In this document: piece after piece, positions 52,740-64,000 of the stretch
How positions within the stretch are numbered: the first letter of the stretch is position 1
Layout: each line of letters opens with the position of its first letter
Assembly: GCF_048773025.1 (NCBI RefSeq)
Contig: NC_133556.1
Coordinates: 258,001 to 322,000, forward strand
DNA from: Camelus bactrianus
Lineage: Eukaryota > Chordata > Mammalia > Artiodactyla > Camelidae
Direction: 5' to 3'
DNA length: 64,000 nucleotides
The notes under the pieces: generated by a model
Told to the model about the DNA's origin: nothing
The model's input: only the letters and a program-made list of their open reading frames with translations
Database searches by the model: none
Translations under genes and position numbers: made by a program

Positions 52740-52940
52740 GGAGAATCTACACTGGGATGATATAAATTCGTCGCGTTTTCCTGTCGTGGTTTATTTAGTC
52801 TATAGAAAAAGGAACCAGGAGCCCAGGGGTTCCCATGGACGCCTGGGTTTTTCTTTCTGAAGCGTGTGAAGTCTACTGGAGCGTGTTTGGAAACAATGAT
52901 AATCCTACTAACAGCAAAATAACAAGTTTTCTTCTGACTT
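52740..52940. promoter_or_regulatory. AT-rich island in the PDGFA-PRKAR1B interval
   Basis: Non-repetitive low-GC sequence ('gtcgtggtttatttagtcta', 'ggaaacaatgataatcctac'), the clearest composition break between 46.4 and 56.3 kb. Function is inferred only. Confidence 0.35.
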
Positions 52941-53094
52941 GGGCAGTTTGGAGGAGTTGCGGGCAGTGGGGCTGGGCTCCGGCATCCTTGCCATGACCTC
53001 TGCCTCTGGTTCTCAGTGTCCCACCCTGTCTAAGGCTCCTGGGGCTCCCGAGTCAGCCGTTCAAGGCACTCTGATCCTTGAAAGGGTTTCTGTG

Positions 53095-53225
53095 TGGGTT
53101 TAGAGTTCATCACACATTCATTCAACAAACGTTTGCGTGCCTGCTGTGCTCCGAGGGCTGGGGGAGCAGCAAGGACAAGGCCTCGGGGTAGACACATCCT
53201 GGAGGAGCTGGCCTGCCTCCACAGC
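53095..53225 (-). repeat. L2 3'-end relic
   Basis: 'cattcattcaacaaacgttt' with 'gtgcctgctgtgctccgagg' and 'agcaaggacaaggcc' is the complement of an L2 3' end. Confidence 0.65.
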
Positions 53226-54104
53226 AGAACCCCAAGACAGTGGGAGGGGTCTCCACCCCGACGACGCAGAGATTCAAGGCACAACGCTGTGTGCTCGGCT
53301 GACCCCGACCACAGCCTGTCTAGGTCAGGACTGAGTTCCTGGAAACTGGGAGGGAGCGATGATTTTACAAGACTGCAGATTCTTTGATGTTTCTCCCCTC
53401 AAGCGGTGGGCTCTCTGTCCCCTCCCTGAGGGCGGGGGGCCGGCGGAGGGGGCACTGGGTGACTTGAGACACCAGGTTCCAGAGGTGGCGCCTGGTCCTG
53501 TCGGAGGACTTGCCCCCAGAGCCTCAGCGCCCATGGGGGTCTGACCACCGAGGCCCCCCAGCTGTGCGGAAGCCCAGCCACGTGGAGGGGCCTCAGGTGC
53601 TGCTCCAGGGCCCGGCACTCGTCCAGTGTGAGGGAACGGAGGGCCCAGTGTTGAGTGGCCTCCGTCATTCAAGTCTTCACAGCCGGGGCCCCGACACCGG
53701 GGAGCCGGGAGTGGCAGGCTCACCCGCCCGGCCCTGAACCTCCGCGTGCAGAAGCCTGGTGGTTGCCCTGTGCTTCCAGGTCTCAGGCTGATGTCACACA
53801 GCAGTCCTGAACCACGCCAAGGGCAGGTCGTGTGTCCTGGGGACACATCTGTCCCCGCCACAAAACTGGGGGCCCTCCTCAGCTCCAGGAGCAGGAGGAA
53901 GGGGCGGCGTGCAGTGCCAGCTGGCACACCCGGGAGGGGCCCCGCAGCTGCCCTGGAGGGCGGTCAGGGAGAGGAGCCGGCCAGGCCCAGCTCGAGGCAG
54001 AGGATGTGAACGCAAGGCACCGTGGCCCCCTGTCTGGGCGGCGCCAGGGCCTGGGCGGCACCCAGACGCGGTTGGGTAGTCTGTAGCAACAGCTCCAATC
54101 GCTG

Positions 54105-54340
54105 CCGGTTTCCTCCGCACCAGGCTCCGTGCTGAGGGGCGTTACTCTCACGACCCCACCTCTCAGGCACAGCTAATCCCAGGAGGCAAGTGTTACTCGT
54201 CCCCCTCTGTGGACGGGATGGCCAAGGCCCAGGTGAAGGGACTCGCCTGACAGCACAGAGCTTGTATGAAACAGGACCAGGACTGGGGGCAAATTAGGTC
54301 GTTGTACTTCTGAGTCCGTGCTGTACCCAGCACACCGGAC
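54105..54340 (-). repeat. MIR relic
   Basis: 'aggcaagtgttactcgtccc', 'tggccaaggcccaggtgaag' and 'gactcgcctgacagcacaga' then 'tctgagtccgtgctgtacc' follow the complement of nearly the whole MIR. Confidence 0.7.
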
Positions 54341-55309
54341 ACCAGCCCTGACGCCCCAGGGCCCAGGAGGTCAGGGGCTGCCTGGTTCCTCGTCCGGCAC
54401 GTTCCTGAAACACACGCACCAGCGTGATTCCACCAACTGCCAAAGTAAAAGGAACGTTTGATCAATGAGGTTGGTGAGGGGGCTCACAGTCTGACCTGGA
54501 AGGGATGTCTACGGCGGAATGCCACGGGGCTCTGCCGAGAGGCAGACCCTGCATCAGTCCAGAGTGGACCCCCTGCTGGGAGCAGCAGAGACAAACTCAG
54601 TGGCCTTCTCTGTGGCTGAATAAATGGCCTGCATGTACACCTAAGAATCCACTGTATTCATGCCAGATCTACCTTTGTTAAGAATGCCCATGAAGAGGTT
54701 CTGAGGGCCTAGGTGGCCCCCAAGCATGTCATGGGTCTTGGGTCTCTGGGCCCAGACTGAGAGCCTAAGATGGCCTTCCTGCACTTGGAGCCCAAGTTAG
54801 AGCCAGACTAGATGAGTCCTGGAAGAGGGGAGATGCTCAGCCGCCCGGGGGTGGGGCTGGAGCAGAGAAGTGAGTCACAGATGCCCTAACTGGGTCACAC
54901 CCAGGAGGCGAGAGGCGGGGGGGTCAGAGAGGGGAGAGAGGTCAGCGCGGTCGGTAGCATGAGGACAGGCTTCCTGGCAGGGCATGGGACGAGCCGCATT
55001 CGGACAGGGCAGACCCCAGGGATCCGTCTGGATCTGCGTCTCAGGGACCAGAGCCCCTGTGGCCTGCAGGGCCCCTGCTCACCCACATCAACTGGCCCCC
55101 ACCCCGAGGGTTGCCCACAAGGAGCCCCCTCCCCCAGGCCCCAGCCAGGCAGCCGGGGGCTGGGAGGGAAGTACCGGACCTCAAAGCGAGTCACCACCGC
55201 CAGGCTGATTCAGCCACCGACGGGTGAGGTGAGGCTGGGCCGTCCAGGGCACTGTCGGCACTGATGGCCGGCTCGCCCAGCAGGGTGTGTGGGCCAGGAC
55301 ACCGCACAG

Positions 55310-55430
55310 GACGCCTGGGGCCTCACTTCTCCACACTTTGGGGCTGTTACCCTCATCTTACAGATGGGGAGAGGCCTGGGGTGGGCACAGGGAGTGTGCC
55401 TGGGAGAGGCACAGGGTCCCGAGGCCTGTG
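55310..55430 (-). repeat. MIR relic
   Basis: 'ttaccctcatcttacagatg' and 'gggagaggcctggggtggg' match the complement of the MIR core. Confidence 0.55.
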
Positions 55431-56069
55431 GTGGGCAGAGCTGGACAGGGGCCCCAGTGGGCATCTGCTGGCTTCTGTCCTCCAGATCCTCTGGCCAGAG
55501 CTCCAGATGCCAGGGAAAGCCTGCCCACCGCCGGAGAGGGCCGTGAACAGAGCACAGAGCCCGCAGAGGGAATGAATGAGCATGTGGACCACGCCTGGGG
55601 CAGCCCCTCACTTTCTCTGGAATCCCTCAGCACTCCCCATCCACCTGGCCCAGCCCTGGCCTCAGCCCCACCTGAGCCCCGCCTGAGCCCACCCCGGGTC
55701 AGCGAGGGGCTTCGGGCCCACTGGGTTCTTCCAGCTGTACTGGGGGTGAATTCCTAGGCTACTGCAGAGAGGGATGGGTGGGGTCCAGAGATGTCCAGGG
55801 GCTCGCCGAGGCCACGCAGCTAGTGGCGGAGGTCTGTGTGGGTCCAGGGGCTGGGGCAGGGAGGGGTGCTGCTTGGGTGTGAGGGCTGGCTGATCCCTGG
55901 GCATCCCCTCTGCTCCCGCCTGTCCCGTGCCAGGAATGCCGCCTGTCCCGTAAAACCCATGGGGTCGTCCCGGCTGCTCACTTCACCTGCCGCCCTCAGT
56001 CCTGCGCTACCGACAGACCTTCCACAGCATGAAGCAGACTCGCCCGGGGCCCCACATCTCCAGCAGGTC

Positions 56070-56088
56070 CTCTGCGCCTTCTAGTGGA
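56070..56088 (-). promoter_or_regulatory. CTCF-like site between PDGFA and PRKAR1B
   Basis: ctgcgccttctagtggaac resembles the complement form GCGCCCCCTAGTGG with two C-to-T changes. It lies about 3.9 kb beyond the PRKAR1B 3' end, on the PDGFA side. Confidence 0.35.
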
Positions 56089-56339
56089 ACCCAGACTCCT
56101 TCCAGGGTCTCCCCCCACACTCCACCGGCCCCAATTTCCCATACTGCTTCCAGCCTCTCCCTTCCTTTCAACAGCAAGACACAGAGGGCTCGGAGCACCC
56201 TGTGCCCAGTCCCCCACCCCGGGATGACGTCTCCCAGAACTCTGGTGCGGGACCTCGACCACGCTCCCGGGGTCTGGGTGTTGGTCCAACCGAGACGCAG
56301 GGCGTCCCCTCAAGGCAGGGCCCTCCTGCTCCCCCACCT

Positions 56340-57285
56340 CCACCTGAGCCCTGCTCCGTTTCCGTTTGTCACCTCAAGGATGTTATGTACACGGAGTCAC
56401 ACTGGGTGACCTTTGGGGGTGGGGTTTCCACTCGCATAGCTCTCTGGAGATCCACCCGGCGGTCGCTCGCCAGCAGTCGGAGCCGCTGCACACTGAGCAT
56501 CTCAGGGGCGTGGGGGCCGCGTGCTCAGCAGCTCACCCACCGCAGGACTTTGGGTGCCTCTGGTTCTGTGGACAAACCCTCTGTGAGGCCCCCTGTGTGG
56601 GTTTCTGTGGGAGCCAGGCTGCGTTTCCCCAGGGCAAGCGTCCAAGCTGCAGGAGCAGCGTCCAATTGTGGCTGCATGTTTGGTGTCAGCTTTTGCTTTT
56701 TTAAAGAATCCACCACTAGCCAGAGTGGCCGCACCGTTTCGCACCCCCAGGGCCACGTGTGAGCCACCCCGACCCCCGCCTCCCCGCCCGCACTGGGTGT
56801 TGCTGCCACGTCCTGTCTCAGCCTTTGTGATCCGCGTGGAGCCGGCTCACCATGGCTTCGTCTCGTGTCCCGGTGCCTGTGAGTCAGCGCCTTCCTGGGG
56901 GTCACCGCCATCTGTGCACCTTCCTTGGGAAGGGTCATCCGCGTCCCGGCCAGGCTGGTGACTTGCCTGCTGCTGAGAGCGCTCCACGTGCTCTGGGCAC
57001 AGTCCCCTGCGGGCGCGTGGTTTGACGGCTCCTTCTCCCCTTTCCTCTTCCTCGCGGGTTGTTTAGCAGGGCAGGCGTTTTTAATTTCAGGAATTCCAAT
57101 TTATCCGATTTTCCTTTTATGGCTTTGGGTGTCAAGTCTCGGAATAACTCGCTTGGCCCAAGATCCTGAAGATTTTCTCCTGTTTGTTTCCTGAAAGTTT
57201 TATGGTTTTATGTTTACGAGTAAGTCTGTGAGCCACTTTGAGTTCATTTTTGTAGAAGGTATGAGACTTTGATCAAAGTTTCTTT
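56340..57285 (-). mobile_element. L1 3'-region relic, reverse orientation
   Basis: It reads in plus as the complement of an L1 3' region. Typical pieces are ccagagtggccgcaccgttt, tccaatttatccgattttcc, ggctttgggtgtcaagtc and gccactttgagttcattt. The middle has gained much GC relative to L1 consensus, as expected for old copies in this GC-rich region. Confidence 0.8.
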
Positions 57286-58004
57286 TCTTCCGGCCTGTGG
57301 AATCTGGAGCCTGAATCCCCCAGACAGCCCCCCTGCAACCCCTAGCTTACTCACTTCTATTTATTATTCGAACGTTTACTGGGTCCAACTTAGTGTCCAG
57401 CCCCAAGAGGTCCTGGGACCCACAGATAAATGACTAAGAACCACACCTGCCCTCGGCTGGCCACACCCTGACCCCTTTCCCCAGAAGCTGCCCCGGGTGG
57501 GATGGGGTGCCCACATCAGGCCCCCAGAGGAGTGAGCCTCCCAGGGACTGAGGCCGGGGGGGAGCGAGTGCCCAGCTCTGTCTGCGTGGACCCAGTCCCA
57601 GTGTCCCCTCCCGCACGGCGCCCCTGGCACCGCCCTGGGGACCGCGATGGGGCAGAACAATCCCCTGGCCTGTAGTCTCAGGAGGACACAAGCACGCTTT
57701 CACGAGCCCACAAGACCGGGTCTGTGCCGCCTGGCGCCAGAGGGAGCAGGCCCAGCGCCCAGCTGGGGAAGATGCTGCTCTGGCCACGCCCCCCACAGCG
57801 GGCAGCACGCCCCGGCTTTGTTCCACCGTGGTCCCCGAGCCCTCGCCGCACAGGCAGAGGGGCCAGAGCCTGCCCTCCGAGGAGGGGTGCTTGCCCGGTC
57901 ACTGCACCCCAGCTCAGGGAGGGGAGCCCCAAGTCCCAAGACGCACAGCGTGGGGGGCAAGCCCGCGCTCAAGTGGGCGGAGATCAGTGCCAGTCCCAGC
58001 GTCT

Positions 58005-58330
58005 GTGTGAGTGTCCTGAGCTGCTGTAACAAAACACCCCAAACCCAGCCACTCAGAGCAGCTCAAGGTATCACCTTACCCCACAGCCTGGGGCTGGACC
58101 CTGAAACGCTCCAGGCGGCTGGCTCCCTCGGGAGGCCCTGGGAGGCACGCTCCTGCCTTCCCCGGCTCCGAGAGGCGCCGCGTTCCCTGGCCGTGGCTGT
58201 CCACCACCCTGAGCCGAGGCGTGGTTTCCTCTCTCCTCCTGGACTCTGCCTCCCTCCCTGCACCCTCTCTCTGGCCCTGGTCCCCGAAGTCTGGACACGA
58301 GGGTCAGACCACAAGTGTTCCTCCTCGCCA
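58005..58330 (-). mobile_element. MaLR LTR fossil (MLT1/MST-like), broken
   Basis: The right-hand motif of MLT1-type LTRs appears in complement: 'gagctgctgtaacaaaacac', then a stretch like 'ccactcagagcagctcaagg' and GC-rich remains. It is an old solitary, heavily decayed ERVL-MaLR LTR with no coding part. Confidence 0.55.
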
Positions 58331-58439
58331 CCCTCTCCCGAGTCACTGCTTAGAACCTGCCCTCACTGCCTGGGGTGGGCCCAGGTCCTGCTTCCTTCCT
58401 CCCAGCGCTCAGCCCTGCTGCCCCCGAGGGAACCATGAA

Positions 58440-58895
58440 CTCGTCACAGTCAGGGCCGTGAGGGAGGCTTACAACCCAAGGGTCCATCGACGGGTGGACG
58501 GATAAAGAAAATGGGGTCCATCCACACACCGGACTATGATTCAGCCGTGAAAAGGAGGGAGACTCTGACGCCTGCTGCAGCATGGACGGACGTCGAGGAC
58601 ACGGTGCTCAGTGACATAAGCCAGACAGACACAGAGGGACAGACACTTCTGTGAGCCCCTGGAGGAGTCAGTCACAGAGACAGGAAGCAGAGGGCGGGGC
58701 CGGGGGCTGGGGGAGGGGGAGCCCGTGTTTACCGGGGACAGAGTCTCGGTTTGAGGTGATGGGAAGTTCTGGGGGCGTGTGGGGGTGACGGGTGCACAAC
58801 AGCGTGAATGTGGCTGGTACCACTGAGCGGTGCACTTAGAAACGGTCAGGACCACAAGTTTATGTGTGGACTATTTTACCTCAGTAAAACCAAAA
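58440..58895 (+). mobile_element. L1 3'-end relic
   Basis: The order of segments fits old L1 3' ends: a 'wait-and-see' run (ggtccatcgacgggtggac), 'gattcagccgtgaaaagg', 'agtgacataagccagacag', 'gggtgcacaacagcgtgaat' and the terminal 'attttacctcagtaaaac'. It is diverged but continuous. Confidence 0.8.
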
Positions 58896-59967
58896 GGAGA
58901 AAACCTGCTAGTAAGTATTTCAGACCAAAACCCCGAGTTCGCTCATTGCACGTTTAATAGCACATGCAGCGTTCAGAGCATTGTGATAAACAGGGCGGGG
59001 CTGACAAGTCACAGAAGCACCACGGGTGAAGGCAGGCTGGCCAGGGGCACCACGAACCGGCAGCCTCTCTGGATGTCTACGGGCAGGCTAGCGGCGCCAT
59101 TTCCTTCGCACGTCAGGTCCCCGGAAGTCTCACGAGGCACTGACCCCAGGCCTCTCCAGCTCACGTTAGGGTGGGACGGAAGATGCTGTCAAGGGGCATT
59201 CAGTCGGTTGACGACATAGCTGTGTGGGGCCCAGGGCAGCTGGACTCACCCTGTTCAGCGGGAGGTGTATCTGCTGAAAAGCGACTCCCAGGGCCCTGGT
59301 TCTGACCACTTTATCCAGGATACGTTTTAGCAAATCTCTCCACTTCCTCCCAGGGCCTCCAAGAAGCCGCTGTACAAAGAAGGGGGCGGCAGTGCTGTCT
59401 GGGGACACCCCTACTTGGAGAGAACAGGTCTCACGGCACCCCGGAAAGTCCCGAACTCTCACGGGCTTTCCCTCCCTCCCTGGGCGTCTCTGTCCTGACT
59501 CGGGTGTAGGGGTCAGAGCTCCCAGCTCTCCAGGAAAGGTGAGGACCAAGCCCACTCCCTGAAACGTTCCGTGGGAGCCCGGAGCCACCTCCCTCTGAGG
59601 CCGGGACTGGCTTCCCCCAACCCTGGCATCTTGGGAGGACCCTCTGGTGGGCAAGTGTTTGAGGGAGGGGCCTGGACCCTCTCTTTCTAGACTCAACTTC
59701 TCACCCAGGCTTCTCAAGGGTGCCTGCGGGGTCCCCCTGGGACGTCATGGTCCCACACTCTGCTGCAGAACAGGCGGCCTCATGTCCCCAAGCCCAGGCA
59801 CTGAGCAGTTCCTGGCCCAACTGGACCCCACAGCCGGCCCCTGGGGGGGTGGGCAACCCCTGCGTCTCCCGAGGACCTGGGGAGTAGGGTGGGTCCCCCA
59901 GGACGAACCCGTGGCAGATGGGGAGGGGGGCACGGGGGAGGGTGGCTGCACCTCCTGGCCTGGCCTT

Positions 59968-60056
59968 CCAGGGCGCAAGGTGATCTTTATTCCGAAGTGA
60001 GTTGGGGGCAGGGTAGCCAGGCGCAGCGCCCTGGGCGCGCAGGTGGGCAAGCGGGC
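59968..60056 (-). other. PRKAR1B: PRKAR1B 3'UTR with poly(A) signal
   Basis: A canonical AATAAA lies at 59986-59991, only about 65 nt after the stop codon. This implies a 3'UTR of roughly 80-95 nt. The cleavage point is inferred from usual spacing. Longer forms using distal signals are not excluded. Confidence 0.7.
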
Positions 60057-60681
<625 letters not shown>

Positions 60682-62149
60682 TCACCGTGTGGGGGTGTTA
60701 CCCAGCAAGGGCCACATGTGAGGGCTCACCTGTGAGGGTCCCTGCCCAGATCCCCCTCCCACTGGCTCCCTCCCACAGCCCCCCTCTTCCAAAGTGAACA
60801 CCCTGTCTTCCCCTCAGGGACAGAAAGGCATGGGGTCTGGGAGCCGCACCCCAAGACCACCATCCTCTGCAGCCCACTCCTGCCCCGAACCATCTGCCTG
60901 CAGGTGGGGAGCTGGCAGAACCGGGAGGCACCGCCAAGGCCAGCGCTGCTCCGAGCCGACCTTGGCTTAAGTCTCAAGGACAGAGCGCCAAGCGGGAAGA
61001 GCGCGGTCTCGGGGTCATGCACCCATCAAGCGACGTGGCCCCCCAGCCCCCAGATGGGGGTGCCTGCAGACACTGGGGCTCAATGATTAACATGGGGGTG
61101 GGCAGAGCCGCTTGGCGGGGCCCCCGGCGGTGGGGCTGCGGCCACGGCAGCCACGTCCCGGCACCAGTGCGTTCAGAGCCCACGGCCCCTTCACCTGCCA
61201 TTGGGGGGGCCCAGGGGACAGGTCCCGTCCAGAACCCGGAATCTTCCCTGCACGCCCCTCAGCTGCACGAGGACTAGCTGCGAGTGTCCATTAACCGTGT
61301 CTCCGAGCAGCGAGTCTCAAGGGCCGCTCAGACGGGTCCCCTTCATCTCCACGGCTTCCCCTTGCGGGGGGTGGGGCGCAAGGCGTCTGAGGCCCGGAGG
61401 ACCAGGGTGCTTCAGCACTGGGGTGCCCCCGCACCCACAGGGCCTGGGGCCCGGCCCCCACTGTGCAGGAACGTCCCTGGCCTGGACGGCCGACACCCAC
61501 TGCCCTGGCCGCAGGAAGAAGCCGTTTGTTCCCAGGTGGGCTTGGGGACTCGCCCAAGCGAGGTGGCCAGACTCGCCTCATGAGCGCTGGCCCGGCCGTG
61601 CCCGCGTTAATGAGTAACTCCCTCCACCCGGTCTGCGAGAGACGGCCAGAAGACCCTGCCTGTGCCCACCGTGCCTGGACTCTCTGGCCACCCGCGGGGG
61701 CCCCCACACTGGCCCCCACTCCGGCCACCAAGACACTCGGCTGCAGCGTCCGGGATGTTCATGAGGCAGGCTGATGGACGGAGCAGGGCCTGTAAACAAT
61801 AGACCGTCCGCACCCGCCCGGCCGGCCAGGAGCGCTCCCTGGTCCGGGCGCCCACAGACCCAGGCAGAGGGGCAGGGCCGGCGGAACACGTGGTCCCTCA
61901 CTGACCCCACGGAGAGGAGCTGGGTCCTGGGCCCCACGAGCCAGAACGGCCCCCGCCGCTCCCCACGCCGTCCCCGCTCTGTCCTCCAGGCCAGGTCTTC
62001 CCGGGCCCCACGGCCCACATTGGGACACTGGCTGAGGGGGGTGTCATTCGGCAGTGAGACGTGGGCTGGTCACCTGGACTCCCTCGAGCCGCTGCCGGGA
62101 GACCAGGAGACAAAACTGGAGCGGAGGGCAGTCAGGTCTGGGGGGGCGG

Positions 62150-62360
62150 CAGTGGTTTTCTTGACACAACGTTGCGTTGACCGAACTATCGTTCACTTTC
62201 CTGACTTTTTACGCATATGACTCACGTGGCTTTCATTCCCATCTTGGACAATTTTCCATTTTACACTTGGATCATTTTTCTCTTCAGGACCTCAGGGATG
62301 GAACTGAAGTCTCTGGTTCTTACTCAGTGAAACTCCAGGCTTCGAGCATCTGATGAGGTA
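62150..62360. promoter_or_regulatory. AT-rich island in PRKAR1B intron
   Basis: 'gactttttacgcatatgact', 'gacaattttccattttac' and 'ggatcatttttctcttc' form a sharp low-GC patch. It could be a decayed repeat or a regulatory element; no family is recognised. Confidence 0.3.
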
Positions 62361-63751
62361 CTTTGAGCCCGAGACCCCAGAAAACCCAATCTGAGGTGTC
62401 TCAGAGCACCCAAGGGCAACCGCCCTCCCGAAGAGCCAGAAGGCTGTCGGGAGGCTTCAGGGCCGGCTGTCTCAGCGGCCCGGAGACGTCTCTGCACCCA
62501 GGCTTGTCCTCGCCTCCTGCTCTGGCGGCCTCGGTCAGGTCCTCGTGGTGGCACAGTGGCTGGTTCCAGGAGTCACCAAATGCCTCCCCCTTGCCATCAG
62601 CAGGAAAATCTGGACGCGCTCAGCAACCTCTCCTCACATCTCACTGACCAGGGCAGGTCACATGCTCGCCTCACCCACTGCTGGGGGGGGGGGTCTAGCC
62701 GACTGCTGTGTGCTCACTCGGGGGAGGGGCTGGGCTGGGGCTCAGCGGGCAGGAGGGGCAAGCACAGGCGCAGGTGGGCCACGTCTGTTTCTCACTTGTC
62801 TGCCCACCGGGGCCCTGGGCAGACACCTCCCCACCCTCTGTCTTCTCCGGCACCAGGGGCGTTTCCTGTGGTCACTGGCCTCTCTCTCCTGGTCACACAC
62901 ACGCCAGCCCGCCTTACGGTCAACGGCAGGTTGGCTGCCATGAAACCTACTTCCACGGAGACGGACGCACCTCTTCAACCCGTGACTGGCACGTTGACAC
63001 GGAGGACGCGCGAGCGCCTGACCGGCCTGACACCCGCCCTCCAGGCTGGACGGCACGAGGGTGAACCCAGGGTGAACACTGGGCAAGCCCCGGCCCGGCC
63101 CTCCCACGTCCTGGGGTCACTTCCCGCGTGCTGGCAGCCCAGCCTCAACCGGGGCACTCGGCCTCGGGTGCCAAGGGGCCGTGGGGCCATGAGACGGAAA
63201 GGCCACAAGGGGCAGAGCCACGCACCAGGGGTTTCCGTGATGAGCCCAGGCCACCCCTGTGCCCGCGCTGCAGTGTTTTGGGGGCTCTTTGTTACAGCAG
63301 CCGAGGCTGAGACACTGTCACCCCCACCCCCGAGTGCTGGGGGTAACCGCAGGACTGAGGGAGTCCTGCCCTGGGACGGCCTTGCCACCCGACTGGGCAC
63401 GGCCGCCAGGCCTGAGGGCGGTGGGGGGGAGCGGCTGACGGACCAGACGGTGGGGGCCTCCCACCCGCAGGCCCAGCATTCCCATTAAGCGGCAGCCGGT
63501 CTTCCGGGGGGCGAACCGTCCCCAGGCCTGGAAACAGCCGTGCTCTGAGCTCGGTTCCCAGACGGCCGTGAAGGCAGCACAGACATCCTAAGGGGATTGA
63601 GAGCTGGAATCCGGGGGCTGGAAGAGCATCCTTGCCAGAACTCAAGACCATAGTCCCCAAATTTGTCACTTACCGATTCTAACCCAACTCTAAAAATAAA
63701 CCGGGCCACACAGGAATGGGCCCAGGAGGAGGCTGAGAAAATGGCACTGCC

Positions 63752-63768
63752 GGGGGGGGGGGGGGGGG
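63752..63768 (+). repeat. G17 homopolymer
   Basis: Seventeen consecutive G, the longest of about nine G or C runs of ten or more in this window. Such runs are mutable and prone to sequencing error, so its length is uncertain. Confidence 0.9.
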
Positions 63769-64000
63769 CTGAGGGCTGGAGTATGAGACCCGCTTTCCTT
63801 TCACGCTTTTGGTTTTTCTAATTTTTCCACAAAATTGAAACCCAAATCAACGTTTTGGTTTCTACAACAGGCAAGTGTGACTTCTGTAAGACGGAAACCA
63901 GTCGAGGTTGAGGTGAATATGCTCGTCGAAGCAGGACCTCTGGGCTGCCCACTCCCCCACCAAGCGGCCCCTCCAGCCCGGCGCTGACCCCAGGCCGCGG

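Larger units (their letters stand above)
46380..56335. other. PDGFA-PRKAR1B intergenic region
   Basis: Mostly GC-rich unique sequence with the MIR, L2 and tetranucleotide repeats listed separately. It includes a strongly pyrimidine-rich stretch at about 51.6-51.73 kb (CCTCCC runs), which is mirror-like and G-rich on the minus strand. No gene is recognised. Confidence 0.65.

Noticed and set aside
62556-63488. A 310-codon plus-strand open frame in the PRKAR1B intron
   Set aside because: No recognisable domain, overlapping open frames on both strands, and no splice or promoter context. Most likely chance in GC-rich sequence.

Overview
This is a GC-rich stretch of placental-mammal nuclear DNA. 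It carries the whole PDGFA gene and the 3' end of PRKAR1B, both on the minus strand. The order and orientation match human 7p22.3, a subtelomeric region. The species cannot be fixed from the sequence. There are old MIR, L2, L1 and MaLR relics, but I recognise no Alu, B1/B2, porcine PRE, bovine BovA, canine SINEC or equine ERE, so a primate, mouse-like rodent, pig, cow or dog is less likely. A laurasiatherian is a guess.

Layout. Bases 1 to about 21.7 kb are intergenic on the 3' side of PDGFA. They hold a CCA/TCA trinucleotide array (5.8-6.34 kb), a 39-bp minisatellite (12.67-12.91 kb), a degraded L1 ORF2 fragment (15-17.2 kb), scattered MIR/L2 pieces and several AT-rich islands that look like regulatory elements. 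PDGFA fills about 21.68-40.86 kb. Its seven exons were placed to the base from reading frame and splice sites. They give a 211-residue long form (exon 6 included) and a 196-residue short form (exon 6 skipped, ending DVR), the same lengths as the two human isoforms. The promoter has a TATA box beside a C-rich/G-quadruplex-prone element. The roughly 870-nt 5'UTR holds two upstream ORFs, and the second stops on the PDGFA start codon (ATGA overlap). A CpG island surrounds exon 1. From 41 to 60 kb is the PDGFA-PRKAR1B intergenic region, with CArG and CTCF-like motifs, AT-rich candidate enhancers, a DNA-transposon relic and several L1/MaLR relics. At 59.97-60.61 kb are the last two exons of PRKAR1B, encoding the C-terminal half of cAMP-binding domain B, with a very short 3'UTR. 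The rest, to 64 kb, is PRKAR1B intron.

The two genes act separately. PDGFA encodes a secreted dimeric growth factor for PDGFR-alpha. PRKAR1B encodes a neuronal type I regulatory subunit of protein kinase A. I found no prokaryotic-type system, no new protein-coding gene and no RNA gene. The observations most worth following up are the uORF/start overlap, a Pro-to-Ala change in the PRKAR1B phosphate-binding cassette, a palindrome with AATAAA on both strands, and the AT-rich islands.
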